DNA from: Phil1 sp964600045
Lineage (GTDB): Bacteria > Bacillota > Clostridia > Christensenellales > CAG-138
Assembly: GCA_964600045.1 (NCBI GenBank)
Contig: CAZRHS010000001.1
Coordinates: forward strand, 1 to 64,000
DNA length: 64,000 bases
Reading direction: 5' to 3'
Shown: positions 25,316 through 34,137 of the stretch, piece by piece
Layout of the letters: each line of letters starts with the position of its first letter
Position numbering within the stretch: position 1 is the first letter of the stretch
Program-made: the position numbers and the translations under genes
Notes under the pieces: generated by a model
What the model saw: only the letters and a program-made list of their open reading frames with translations
The model's database searches: none
Told to the model about the DNA's origin: nothing

Positions 25316-25597
25316 ATGAGCATAGACGCTATAAAGGCGGCGGTAACGGAGCTTGCGCGCAGGTATCCGATAAGCAGAATAACTCTGTTCGGCTCAAGAG
25401 CCGGCGGAACGAACCGCGAGGACAGCGACGTGGATTTGATAATTGAGTTCACGGCGCCCGTAACGCTTATTACGCTTGCCGCGATAAAAAACGAGCTTGA
25501 GGAAGCTCTCTCACTTGATGTGGATGTTATACACGGTCCTATAAGGGACGGCGATATGATAGAAATAGGTAAAAGGGTGGTGCTGTATGCAGCGTAG
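25316..25597 (+). CDS. MntA-type nucleotidyltransferase antitoxin
   Basis: A 93-residue minimal nucleotidyltransferase with the exact MntA active-site pattern GSX10DXD (GSRAGGTNREDSDVD, residues about 24-38). In the HepT/MntA systems that have been studied, MntA transfers AMP onto the HEPN toxin and blocks it. AGGGAGAG precedes the ATG. It overlaps the HepT-like gene by 11 nt and follows the ABC-F gene by 24 nt, without a terminator between. Confidence 0.88.
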   Translation: MSIDAIKAAVTELARRYPISRITLFGSRAGGTNREDSDVDLIIEFTAPVTLITLAAIKNELEEALSLDVDVIHGPIRDGDMIEIGKRVVLYAA

Positions 25598-25922
25598 AGA
25601 CAGAATTGTACTGCAAAAGGTTGTTGCGGAAATAAATGTGGGTATTGAACTGCTTGGACAAAGCACGATGGAGGAATTTCTTTCTTCAGAAATGCAAAAG
25701 CGCGCTCTCGGAATGACCACCATAAACGTGGGGGAACTGGTAAAGAACGTTTCAAGCAAACTAAAAGAACAATATACTGAAATTCCATGGAAGGCTATAG
25801 CCGGAATGCGTGATATAACTGCGCATAAATATCAAACACTCCGCATGGAGGATGTTTACAATACCGTTAAAATGGATTTTCCAGTGCTGAAAAGGCAAAT
25901 TGAAAGCATCTTGAATGATTAA
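25587..25922 (+). CDS. HepT-like HEPN domain toxin (DUF86)
   Basis: The 111-residue helical protein has the HEPN ribonuclease motif RX4HXY as RDITAHKY near residue 78, and the usual GMTTINVGELVKNVS helix. HepT toxins cleave RNA, and the Tyr of RX4HXY is the residue that MntA adenylylates. All three motif residues are present, so the toxin looks intact. The start overlaps mntA by 11 nt, so toxin and antitoxin are made together. A strong terminator follows 10 nt after the stop. Confidence 0.87.
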   Translation: MQRRDRIVLQKVVAEINVGIELLGQSTMEEFLSSEMQKRALGMTTINVGELVKNVSSKLKEQYTEIPWKAIAGMRDITAHKYQTLRMEDVYNTVKMDFPVLKRQIESILND

Positions 25923-25932
25923 CCATACTATC

Positions 25933-25975
25933 AAAAATCTGCGTTCCCTGCGGCTCGGGGACGCAGATTTTCTAT
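25933..25975 (+). terminator. Terminator after the HepT/MntA pair
   Basis: A 15-bp stem (AAAATCTGCGTTCCC with GGGGACGCAGATTTT, one G-T pair) around an 8-nt loop, then TTCTAT. It ends the plus-strand run before the convergent leuS. Confidence 0.85.
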
Positions 25976-25997
25976 AATTCGTCAATTCGTCAAAACA

Positions 25998-26036
25998 AAA
26001 AACTCGGGAGCTTCCGCAAAGGGAAACTCCCGAGAA
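25998..26036 (-). terminator. Terminator of leuS
   Basis: On the minus strand CTCGGGAG and CTCCCGAG pair around a partly paired internal part, followed by TTTTTT. It lies 15 nt after the leuS stop. Confidence 0.85.
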
Positions 26037-26050
26037 TGCTTTGGTGAGGC

Positions 26051-28462
26051 TTAGCCCACCACTATGTTTACTATGTTCTTAACGGCTATAACCTTGCGCA
26101 CGGTCTTGCCCTCTATAAAGGGCTTCACGTCCTCGCTCTCAAGCGCAAGCTTTTCGGTTTCCTCCTTGGCGGCGTTCGCGGGCACGTTTATGCGGGCGCG
26201 AACCTTGCCGTTTACCTGCACTGCTATCTCAACCGTGTCCGCCACAAGCGCGCTTTCGTCATATTCGGGCCAGTGCGCCTCGTAAAGCGGGGTGCCCAGC
26301 TTGGCGGCTTCGTTTATCTCCTCAGAGATGTGCGGCGCGAAGGGGGAGAGCAGTATAAGCAGCGTCCTCAGCTCTTCCTTGGTTATGCTGCCGGTTGCGT
26401 AAACGTCGTTTACAAAGCTCATTATGGCGGCTATGGCCGTGTTGAACTTCATGCGCTCTATGTCCTCGCCAACCTTCTTTATGGTGGCGTGGTAGCTTGC
26501 CTTTACGCTGTCGCGAATGCCGGTTTCGTCGCTTATCATGTCCTGCAGGCGCCATACGCGCTCAAGGAACTTGCGGCAGCCCTTAACGCCCTGAGTGTTC
26601 CAGGGTATGGGCTGATCAAACGCGCCCATGAACATTATGTACATACGGAAGGCATCCGCACCGTATTCCTTAATATAGTCGTCCGGGTTAACAACGTTTC
26701 CGCGGGACTTGCTCATCTTTTCGCCGTTCTCGCCCAGAACCATGCCGTGGCTTGTGCGCTTCATGTAAGGCTCTGCCGTGGGCACAACGCCTATATCATA
26801 AAGGAACTTGTGCCAGAAGCGGGAATAGAGCAGGTGCAGCGTGGTGTGCTCCATGCCGCCGTTGTACCAGTCAACGGGCAGCCAGTATTTAAGCGCCTCG
26901 GGGGAGGCAAGCGCCTTGTCGTTGTGGGGATCGGTATAGCGCAGGAAGTACCAGCTTGAACCGGCCCAGTTGGGCATGGTGTCCGCCTCGCGCATGGCAG
27001 GGCCGCCGCAGTGCGGGCAGGTGGTGTGCAGCCAATCCTTGGCGCGGGCAAGGCAGGAACTGCCGTCGTCCGTGGGGGTAAAGTTATCAAGCATGGGCAG
27101 CTCAAGCGGCAGCTCGCTTTCGGGCAGGGGAACCCAGCCGCACTTTTCGCACTTTACAAGGGGAATGGGCTCGCCCCAGTAACGCTGGCGGGCAAATACC
27201 CAGTCGCGCAGCTTGTAGTTTACCTTCCTGTGGCCTATGCCTTCCTTTTCAAGGTAGTCGGCAATGGCCTTCTTGGCCTCGCTAACCTCCATGCCGTTAA
27301 GGAAGCCGGAGTTCACAAGGCGGCCGTGTTCGCACTCGGTATAAGCTTCTTTTGTAATATCGCCGCCGGCAACAACCTCTACTATGGGCAGGTTGAACGT
27401 TTTGGCGAATTCATAGTCCCTGGTGTCGTGCGCGGGAACGGCCATTATGGCGCCCGTGCCGTAGCTCATAAGCACATAGTCGGAAACCCAGATGGGTATT
27501 TCCTTCTTTGTAACGGGGTTTATGGCGCTTACGCCTTCAAGCACAACGCCGGTTTTTTCTTTGTTAAGCTCGCCGCGCTCAAAGTCGCTCTTGTGGGCGG
27601 CCTCGTCGCGGTATTTGGCAACGGCGTCCCAGTTCTTTATGCGGTCCTTATATTTGTCTATGTAAGGATGCTCGGGGCTTATTACCATGTACGTCGCGCC
27701 AAAGAGCGTATCCGGGCGGGTGGTGTAAACGGTAAGCTTGTCGTCCGTGCCGGCTATGTCAAAATTGACCTCCGCGCCCTCGCTCCTGCCTATCCAGTTG
27801 CGCTGCTGAATCTTTACGCGGTCTATGTAGTCAACCTTATCAAGGTCGTCTATAAGCTTCTGGGCATAGTCGGTTATCTTAAGCATCCACTGGCTGCGCA
27901 CCATCTGCACAACCTGGCCGCCGCAGCGCTCGCAAACGCCGTCCACAACCTCTTCATTGGCAAGGCCAACCTTGCAGGAGGTGCAGAAGTTTATGGGTAT
28001 TTCCGCCTTGTAGGCAAGGCCGTGCTCATAAAGCTTAAGGAATATCCACTGGGTCCACTTGTAGTACTCCGGATCCGCCGTGCTTATCTCCCTTGACCAG
28101 TCAAAGGAGTAGCCCAGCCTTTTAAGCTGCGCGCGGAAGCGGGCAATGTTCGTTTCGGTAACCTTGGTGGGGTGAATGCCGGTTTTTATGGCGTAGTTCT
28201 CCGTGGGCAGGCCAAACGCGTCGTACCCAATCGGGAACAGCACATTGTAGCCCTCCAGGCGCCTTTTGCGGCAGATAATATCCATGGCGGTAAACGGACG
28301 GGGATGGCCCACGTGCAGACCCTGCCCGGAGGGGTAGGGGAATTCGATAAGCCCGTAAAACTTGGGCTTGGTGTAGTCCGTGCTGGCCTCGTTGCAATGC
28401 GCCTCTTCCCAGCGCTTTTGCCATTTCAGCTCAATAGGATCGTGTTCATAGCGCTCTGACAT
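26051..28462 (-). CDS. leuS: Leucyl-tRNA synthetase
   Basis: LeuRS charges tRNA-Leu. The 803-residue class I enzyme has the HIGH motif as HVGH in PSGQGLHVGHPRP near residue 50, the KMSKS loop in GEKMSKSRGNVV near residue 575, and an editing CP1 domain between them with YTTRPDTLFGATYMVISPEH and the VPAHDTRD motif. Zinc-type cysteines are present (FCTSCKVGLANEEVVDGVCERC). The ATG at 28462 has AAAGGA upstream. Expression is controlled by the T-box leader at 28463-28726, and it stands as a single-gene unit. Confidence 0.97.
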   Translation of the reverse strand: MSERYEHDPIELKWQKRWEEAHCNEASTDYTKPKFYGLIEFPYPSGQGLHVGHPRPFTAMDIICRKRRLEGYNVLFPIGYDAFGLPTENYAIKTGIHPTKVTETNIARFRAQLKRLGYSFDWSREISTADPEYYKWTQWIFLKLYEHGLAYKAEIPINFCTSCKVGLANEEVVDGVCERCGGQVVQMVRSQWMLKITDYAQKLIDDLDKVDYIDRVKIQQRNWIGRSEGAEVNFDIAGTDDKLTVYTTRPDTLFGATYMVISPEHPYIDKYKDRIKNWDAVAKYRDEAAHKSDFERGELNKEKTGVVLEGVSAINPVTKKEIPIWVSDYVLMSYGTGAIMAVPAHDTRDYEFAKTFNLPIVEVVAGGDITKEAYTECEHGRLVNSGFLNGMEVSEAKKAIADYLEKEGIGHRKVNYKLRDWVFARQRYWGEPIPLVKCEKCGWVPLPESELPLELPMLDNFTPTDDGSSCLARAKDWLHTTCPHCGGPAMREADTMPNWAGSSWYFLRYTDPHNDKALASPEALKYWLPVDWYNGGMEHTTLHLLYSRFWHKFLYDIGVVPTAEPYMKRTSHGMVLGENGEKMSKSRGNVVNPDDYIKEYGADAFRMYIMFMGAFDQPIPWNTQGVKGCRKFLERVWRLQDMISDETGIRDSVKASYHATIKKVGEDIERMKFNTAIAAIMSFVNDVYATGSITKEELRTLLILLSPFAPHISEEINEAAKLGTPLYEAHWPEYDESALVADTVEIAVQVNGKVRARINVPANAAKEETEKLALESEDVKPFIEGKTVRKVIAVKNIVNIVVG

Positions 28463-28726
28463 CAGCTTTTTATCCTTTCATGCTTTATATACTTCGGTAT
28501 AAAAATAAAGCCGCCTCTTATCGCAAGAGACGGAACATTTTCCGCGGTACCACTCCGCTTGGCGGCATACACCGCCCGCTTTAGCCCCCTGTAACGCGAG
28601 GAACGCGCCGCGCATTGCCGCGGCAGACTCCGCGGCGAGCTTCACCGCACCGCGGCTCCCCCCTTTCAGCATACGGGAGGCTCTCTTTGCCCGCGGGAAA
28701 CGATTACTGTTCCGCTTCTCAGTCCA
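28463..28726 (-). promoter_or_regulatory. T-box riboswitch leader of leuS (Leu specifier)
   Basis: T-box leaders sense uncharged tRNA and allow read-through of a terminator. The T-box sequence AGTGGTACCGCGGA is on the minus strand at about 28540-28554, just before the terminator CCGTCTCTT/AAGAGGCGG with its T-rich tail at 28501-28532. The Stem I region (about 28630-28725) contains ACAGTAATCG and GTGAAGCTCGCC. By comparison with the hisS leader in this window (GTGAAGGACGCC) the specifier codon is CTC, Leu, at 28637-28639. Confidence 0.92.
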
Positions 28727-28732
28727 TAGCAC

Positions 28733-28761
28733 ATTCTATTGGAAAAAGTCCCGCTTGTCAA
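28733..28761 (-). promoter_or_regulatory. Promoter of the leuS T-box transcript
   Basis: On the minus strand TTGACA (28756-28761) and TAGAAT (28733-28738) are 17 bp apart, placing the RNA start near 28726. Confidence 0.8.
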
Positions 28762-28802
28762 TACTGACGGGGCTTTGAGCAAACATTTTTGCGCGGGCGT
28801 TA

Positions 28803-28831
28803 TTGCGAATACAGCCTAAAATTTATATAAT
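28803..28831 (+). promoter_or_regulatory. Promoter of the amidohydrolase operon
   Basis: TTGCGA (28803-28808) and TATAAT (28826-28831) are 17 bp apart, 57 nt before the first gene. Confidence 0.7.
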
Positions 28832-28887
28832 ATGATGTAGTAAATAAAGCTTTATGCTTAATTATATTTTCAGAAAGGAAAAATCAG

Positions 28888-30507
28888 ATGAAAACTGCAC
28901 TTGTAAACGGCAAAATATACATTGAGCGCGGCGTGTTCAAAAGCGCGGTACTCAGCGAGGACGGCATTATAAAGGCCACCGGCACAGACGAGGAAATACT
29001 CGCCGCGGCTGGCAAGGACGCTAAGGTTATAGATTGCGAGGGGCGCACCGTTATCCCCGGCATTAACGATAGCCATATGCACCTGCTGCTCATAGGCTCC
29101 GGCCTTTATCAGGCGGATACCACGGGCGTAAAATCAATAGAGGATCTTATCGAAAAAACCAAGGCTTTCGCCGAAAAGTATCCCGAAAGGTGCGTTGGCG
29201 GCATACACAGCATAGGCTGGAATCAGGACCTGTTTACCGAAGGCGAAAAGCGCATCCCCACAAGGCACGACCTTGACAAGATTTCAACCGAGGTTCCGGT
29301 TGTGCTTGAGCGTATATGCAGCCACGTTGTAAGCGCGAACACAAAGGCAATAGAAATGCGCGGTCTTGGCATCGGCTCAGCCCAGTTCTCCGGCGGCACT
29401 TTTGAGCTGGAGGAAGACGGCTATCCCAGCGGCGTATTCACCGAAAACGCTTGCGCGGAAATACTTAAGGTTATTCCGCCCTACACCGCCGAGCAGCGCG
29501 AGGATATGTTTATAAACGCCATGAACTACGCCGTTGAGCACGGCATTACGAGCGTGCAGTCCAACGACGCCGGCTGCGCGGAGTCTATGGATCTGGTGTT
29601 CCCGCTTGTGCACCGCGTGTATGATTCGGGCAAGGCCAAGTTCAGGTACCATCATCAGGTTTGCTGCCACACCGTTGAAGAATACAAGGAATATCTTGCG
29701 GGCGAATATAAGCACGGCGATTATTCACACCCCTGGCTTACGCTTGGGCCCTTAAAGCTGTTCCGCGACGGCTCCCTTGGCGGCAGAACCGCTACCATGC
29801 GCCACGAGTATCTGGACGATCCCGGAAACTACGGCGTAGAAGCCACGCATGACGAAGAGATGATGGAGCTTTGCCGCATGGCGGACGAAGTTGGCATGCA
29901 GGTTGTTACCCACGTTATAGGCGACAAGGCGATAGAGGATACCGTAAGGTGCTACGAATCCGTTCTGCACAACGGCAAGAACCCCCTGCGCCACGGCCTT
30001 GTGCATTGCCAGATAACCGATATGCCGCTGCTTGAGCGCATAGCCAAGGACGATATACTTACGCTTTATCAGCCCATATTCCTTGATTACGATATGCATG
30101 CCGTAATATCCCGCTGCGGCGAGCAGCTTTCCTCCACCTCATACGCCTTCGGCACCATGAACAGGCTTAACCACAAGGCCGTATCCTACGGCACGGACAG
30201 CCCGGTTGAGGACTGCAACCCCTTCCCGAACATATACTCCGCCGTTACCCGCAAGGACAAAAACGGCTACCCCGAGGGCGGCTTCTTCCCCAACGAGTGC
30301 GTTGATGTTTATGACGCGGTTGACGCTTATACCGAGGGCAGCGCTTATGCCCAGTTTATGGAAAACGAAAAGGGCCGCATAAAGCCCGGCTACATGGCGG
30401 ATATGACCGTGCTTGACAAGGATATATTCACCTGCGACCCCATGGAGATTCGCTCCATCCTGCCCGTTATGACAATAGTGGGCGGCAAAGTGGTATACGA
30501 AAAATAA
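28888..30507 (+). CDS. Amidohydrolase (YtcJ-like, amidohydro_3)
   Basis: The 539-residue product is a metal-dependent hydrolase of the amidohydrolase superfamily, group 3, like YtcJ. The HxH metal motif is NDSHMHLLL near residue 60; later metal-site histidines appear in VVTHVIGDKAIED and HGLVHCQITD. Late active-site block YGTDSPVEDCNPF and the usual C-terminal IKPGYMADMTVLDKDIFTCDP are present. The substrate is not known; members act on N-acyl, amide or cyclic bonds. It starts a three-gene operon with a D-aminoacylase (24 nt later) and a serine hydrolase, suggesting use of N-acylated or D-amino-acid compounds. Confidence 0.88.
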   Translation: MKTALVNGKIYIERGVFKSAVLSEDGIIKATGTDEEILAAAGKDAKVIDCEGRTVIPGINDSHMHLLLIGSGLYQADTTGVKSIEDLIEKTKAFAEKYPERCVGGIHSIGWNQDLFTEGEKRIPTRHDLDKISTEVPVVLERICSHVVSANTKAIEMRGLGIGSAQFSGGTFELEEDGYPSGVFTENACAEILKVIPPYTAEQREDMFINAMNYAVEHGITSVQSNDAGCAESMDLVFPLVHRVYDSGKAKFRYHHQVCCHTVEEYKEYLAGEYKHGDYSHPWLTLGPLKLFRDGSLGGRTATMRHEYLDDPGNYGVEATHDEEMMELCRMADEVGMQVVTHVIGDKAIEDTVRCYESVLHNGKNPLRHGLVHCQITDMPLLERIAKDDILTLYQPIFLDYDMHAVISRCGEQLSSTSYAFGTMNRLNHKAVSYGTDSPVEDCNPFPNIYSAVTRKDKNGYPEGGFFPNECVDVYDAVDAYTEGSAYAQFMENEKGRIKPGYMADMTVLDKDIFTCDPMEIRSILPVMTIVGGKVVYEK

Positions 30508-30531
30508 AATATAAATAAGGAGGGCTTCAAT

Positions 30532-32046
30532 ATGCTGGACCTTGTTATTAAAAACGCCAGAGTTATAGACGGCACGGACTCCCCCTGGTTCAGGGCGGAC
30601 GTTGGCATTAAAGACGGATTCATAGCGGCGGTTGGCAAAATAAGCGAGGATGCCAAGGAATATGTTGACGCGGAGGACAATTACCTTACCCCCGGCTTTA
30701 TAGACATTCATTCCCATAGCGACGACGGCATTTTGGAGCACCCCCAAAACGAGAGCAGAATACTGCAGGGCGTAACAACGGAGCTTTGCGGAAACTGCGG
30801 CGACTCTTTGGCGCCAAACGAAAAGGGCCTTACAATGGCCGAGTTTCTTGACACGGTTGAAAAAGCGCAGCCCTCAACCAACTTTGCCATGCTTGTCGGC
30901 CACGGCACCGTTCGCGCGATAGCCATGGGCTATGACGACAGGGAACCGAGCGAGGAAGAGCTTGAAAAAATGCGCTCCCTTGTCCGCGAATCCATGCAGG
31001 GCGGAGCCTACGGCATAAGCACAGGCCTTATTTATCCCCCGGGAAGCTACGCCAAAACCGATGAGCTTATAGAGGTTGTTAAGGCCGTTCGCGATTACGA
31101 TGGATTTTACGCTACCCATATGCGCGGCGAAGGCAAGCCCGTTATATCCTCAACCAAGGAAGCGATAGAGATTGCCACAAAGGCGGGCGTACCGCTTGAA
31201 ATATCGCACCACAAGGTTACATATAAGCCCGACTGGCAGGTTAGCTGCTTTATGACAACCGCGCTTATAGAGCGCGCAAGGCGAAACGGGCTTGAGGTTA
31301 CCTGCGACCAGTATCCTTACAGAGCCTCCGCCACAAGCCTTTCAATAGATATTCCCGCATGGGCGTTCAACGGCGGCGTAAGTGCGCTTATGGAGCGGCT
31401 TAAAAACGAGGAAACAAGGGCATTGATACGGGACCAGATGAACGCATCCCATATCGGCCGCTGGGGAGACATAGTCGTTTCCTATGTTTCAACGGAGAAA
31501 AACGCCTGGATGGCGGGCATGAGCATAGAGGCAATAGCCGAAAAGCTGGGCAAGGACCCGGCGGACACGCTTATGGATGCCGTTATAGAGGAAAACAACC
31601 ACATAGGCGAGCTGGACTTTGATATGTGCGAAGAGGACATAGAGCATATTATGAAGCGGCCGTACACCATGACCGGTTCCGACGGCTCCGCCATGAGCCT
31701 TAACCGCAAGGGCAAGCCGCATCCCAGGAACTACGGCACGTTTGTGCGCGTGCTCAGCCACTATTGCCGCGACAGGCAGCTTTTCCCAATAGAAACCGCC
31801 GTGCATAAAATGACGTCCCTTCCCGCATCAAGGCTGAGGTTATCCGACCGCGGCATAATCAAGCAGGGCATGAGGGCGGATTTGGTGCTGTTTAACCTTA
31901 ATAAGCTTAACGACAATCCTTCCTTTACCAATCCTCAGCAGGCGTGCGATGGCATAATGAGGGTTTACGTAAACGGAGTGCTTACCGCTAAGGACGGCGC
32001 GCATACCGGCGCAAGGGCCGGCATGGTACTGCGCCATAAGGCATAA
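30532..32046 (+). CDS. D-aminoacylase / N-acyl-D-amino-acid deacylase family
   Basis: These enzymes free D-amino acids from N-acyl-D-amino acids. The 504-residue product has the metal motif FIDIHSHSDDG near residue 63, the Cys-containing loop TTELCGNCGDSLAP (a Cys here binds zinc in studied members), and further His residues in LEISHHKVTYKPDW. TGSDGSAMSLNRKGKPHPRNYG carries the active-site Asp. The C-terminus is the typical LRLSDRGIIKQGMRADLVLF. AAGGAGG precedes the ATG. Substrate range (D-amino acid, D-Glu or D-Asp) cannot be told from sequence alone. Second gene of the operon. Confidence 0.9.
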   Translation: MLDLVIKNARVIDGTDSPWFRADVGIKDGFIAAVGKISEDAKEYVDAEDNYLTPGFIDIHSHSDDGILEHPQNESRILQGVTTELCGNCGDSLAPNEKGLTMAEFLDTVEKAQPSTNFAMLVGHGTVRAIAMGYDDREPSEEELEKMRSLVRESMQGGAYGISTGLIYPPGSYAKTDELIEVVKAVRDYDGFYATHMRGEGKPVISSTKEAIEIATKAGVPLEISHHKVTYKPDWQVSCFMTTALIERARRNGLEVTCDQYPYRASATSLSIDIPAWAFNGGVSALMERLKNEETRALIRDQMNASHIGRWGDIVVSYVSTEKNAWMAGMSIEAIAEKLGKDPADTLMDAVIEENNHIGELDFDMCEEDIEHIMKRPYTMTGSDGSAMSLNRKGKPHPRNYGTFVRVLSHYCRDRQLFPIETAVHKMTSLPASRLRLSDRGIIKQGMRADLVLFNLNKLNDNPSFTNPQQACDGIMRVYVNGVLTAKDGAHTGARAGMVLRHKA

Positions 32047-32073
32047 AAATTTAAGCCAAAGGAGGCAGAAGGC

Positions 32074-33054
32074 ATGATAATCAATACCGAAAAGCTCATA
32101 AGCGGAGTTGAACTCGCAAAGCAAAAGATGAATGAAAACAAGGTGCCCGGGCTTGCCATGGCCATTATAAAAAACGGCAAGATTATATATACCCAGTGCC
32201 TTGGCGTGGCGGACACATTAACCCTGGCGCCCATAACGAGGGACACTTATTTTGAGGCGGCGTCGCTTACAAAGCCGTTTTTCGGCAGGCTTGTTTTCGA
32301 GCTTGAGGACGAGGGCATAATAGACCTTGATAAGCCCTTGAGCGAATATGACGCGCCCTGGATTCCCTGCAACGATGAGAGATTTGCCGGTGCAACCGCA
32401 AAACACGTTTTAAGCCACGGCACGGGCCTTCCCAACTGGGGCAAGCTGCCGATGGAGCTTTATTTCGCGCCGGGCGAGGGCTTCAGCTATTCCGGCATGG
32501 GCTATTATTATCTTCAGTCCATAATAGAGCAGCGCATGGGCACGCGCCTTGACGACCTTATGCAAAAGCGCATGCTTGATCCCTACGGCATGGATAAGGC
32601 CTCCCTTGTATGGACGGGAGCCATGCGCCGTTCGCTTGCGCATACCGTTGATGAAAACGGCTTAAGCGAGCCCCCCAGAGCCACCGCAAGGCATTCCATG
32701 GGCATGGAGCCTAACTGCGCGTTCTCACTTTATGTAACAATAGACGATTACTATAAGTTCCTTGAAAAGGTGCTGAGCGAGCCGGACTTCGCCGCTCGTG
32801 TGCGTTCGCACAGAAATCCCGCCGACCACGGCGTGGAGTGGGGCCTCGGCTGGGGACTTTACAACGAGCGTATATGGCACTGGGGCGATAACGGCGGCTT
32901 TAAGTCGCTGGTGTGCCTTGATCCCGAAACGAAGGACGCCTTCCTTATCCATACAAACGGCTTCAACGGCCTTAACGTTTGCTACGCTGTAGCCGAGCAC
33001 ATTACGGGAGACAGCTTCCGGGGCATTGCCGATATGGTAGCGGGCGCTGAATAA
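32074..33054 (+). CDS. Serine hydrolase (beta-lactamase/class C-like family)
   Basis: The 326-residue protein has the penicillin-recognising fold. The nucleophile motif SxxK is S64-K67 in AASLTKPFF, the second motif is YSG (in FSYSGMGYYYLQ) where YxN is usual, and the third is probably HWGDNGG near residue 275. There is no signal peptide, so it probably acts in the cytoplasm as a D-amino-acid amidase, D-peptidase or esterase and is not likely to be a resistance enzyme. AAAGGAGG precedes the ATG. It closes the operon with the amidohydrolase and D-aminoacylase, which supports work on D-amino-acid peptides. Confidence 0.86.
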   Translation: MIINTEKLISGVELAKQKMNENKVPGLAMAIIKNGKIIYTQCLGVADTLTLAPITRDTYFEAASLTKPFFGRLVFELEDEGIIDLDKPLSEYDAPWIPCNDERFAGATAKHVLSHGTGLPNWGKLPMELYFAPGEGFSYSGMGYYYLQSIIEQRMGTRLDDLMQKRMLDPYGMDKASLVWTGAMRRSLAHTVDENGLSEPPRATARHSMGMEPNCAFSLYVTIDDYYKFLEKVLSEPDFAARVRSHRNPADHGVEWGLGWGLYNERIWHWGDNGGFKSLVCLDPETKDAFLIHTNGFNGLNVCYAVAEHITGDSFRGIADMVAGAE

Positions 33055-33070
33055 AACAAAAGACCAAATC

Positions 33071-33097
33071 AAAAAGGACGGTTGCCCGTCCTTTTTT
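33071..33097. terminator. Bidirectional terminator between convergent operons
   Basis: AAAAAGGACGG pairs perfectly with CCGTCCTTTTT around TTGC, with T runs on both strands. It serves the serine hydrolase operon on the plus strand and the GGGTGRT/NifU-like unit on the minus strand. Confidence 0.92.
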
Positions 33098-33118
33098 AGT
33101 GCTTGAAATTAAGTTAGC

Positions 33119-34120
33119 TTATTTAGCCATTGCTTCTTCGCAGGCAACGGCCACGGCAACGGTTGCGCCGACCATGGGGTTGTTGCCCATTCCGATAAGG
33201 CCCATCATTTCAACGTGGGCGGGAACGGAGGAGGAGCCTGCGAACTGAGCGTCCGAATGCATACGGCCCATTGTATCGGTCATGCCGTAGCTTGCGGGGC
33301 CTGCCGCCATATTATCGGGATGCAGGGTACGGCCGGTGCCGCCGCCGGAAGCGACGGAGAAATACTTCTTGCCGTTCTCGTTGCACCACTTTTTGTAGGT
33401 GCCCGCAACGGGGTGCTGGAAACGGGTGGGGTTGGTGGAGTTGCCGGTTATGGAAACATCCACGTTCTCGTGGCGCATTATGGCAACGCCCTCGTTTACA
33501 TCGTCCGCACCGTAGCAAAGAACCTTAGCGCGGTCGCCCTCGCTGAACGGAGTAACCTTGGTTATGGTAAGCTCGCCGGTATACTGATTGTATTCGGTTT
33601 CAACGTGGGTAAAGCCGTTTATGCGGCTGATAATGTATGCGGCATCCTTGCCGAGGCCGTTAAGTATAACCTTAAGGGGCTCCTTGCGAACCTTGTTGGC
33701 GGTGCGGGCTATGCCTATTGCGCCTTCCGCGGCGGCAAAGCTTTCGTGACCGGCCAGGAACGCGAAGCAGTGAGTTGATTCGGAAAGCAGCATCGCGCCC
33801 AGATTGCCGTGGCCCAGGCCAACCTTCCTCTGGTCGGCAACGGAGCCGGGAATGCAGAACGCCTGCAGGCCCTCGCCTATGCACTCGGCAGCCTCAGCCG
33901 CGCTCTTAACGCCCTTCTTAAGCGCTATCGCCGCGCCAAGGGTATATGCCCAAACGGCGTTTTCAAAGGCTATGGGCTGAATGCCGTGAACTATGCTTCT
34001 TACGTCTATGCCCTTTTCCTTGGTGTAAGCCTCGCAGGCCTCAAACCCGTCGAACCCATACTTGGCGAGCACGGGGCGCAGGGTGTCTATTCTTCTTTCG
34101 TATCCTTCAAAAGTAACCAT
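33119..34120 (-). CDS. GGGTGRT-motif protein (uncharacterised)
   Basis: The 333-residue product matches a conserved family of unknown function that I recall being named for its GGGtGRT motif, present here as SVASGGGTGRTLHPDN near residue 258. Other conserved-looking parts are GLGHGNLGAMLLSESTHCFAFLAGHE and GLIGMGNNPMVGATVAVAVA. No signal peptide or membrane helix is seen. The glycine-rich motifs suggest a cofactor or nucleotide site, but this is inference. It lies 17 nt after a NifU-like scaffold gene, with GGAGGCG before the ATG, so the two proteins probably work together, perhaps in Fe-S cluster handling. Confidence 0.75.
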   Translation of the reverse strand: MVTFEGYERRIDTLRPVLAKYGFDGFEACEAYTKEKGIDVRSIVHGIQPIAFENAVWAYTLGAAIALKKGVKSAAEAAECIGEGLQAFCIPGSVADQRKVGLGHGNLGAMLLSESTHCFAFLAGHESFAAAEGAIGIARTANKVRKEPLKVILNGLGKDAAYIISRINGFTHVETEYNQYTGELTITKVTPFSEGDRAKVLCYGADDVNEGVAIMRHENVDVSITGNSTNPTRFQHPVAGTYKKWCNENGKKYFSVASGGGTGRTLHPDNMAAGPASYGMTDTMGRMHSDAQFAGSSSVPAHVEMMGLIGMGNNPMVGATVAVAVACEEAMAK

Positions 34121-34137
34121 CTTTACGCCTCCTTATA

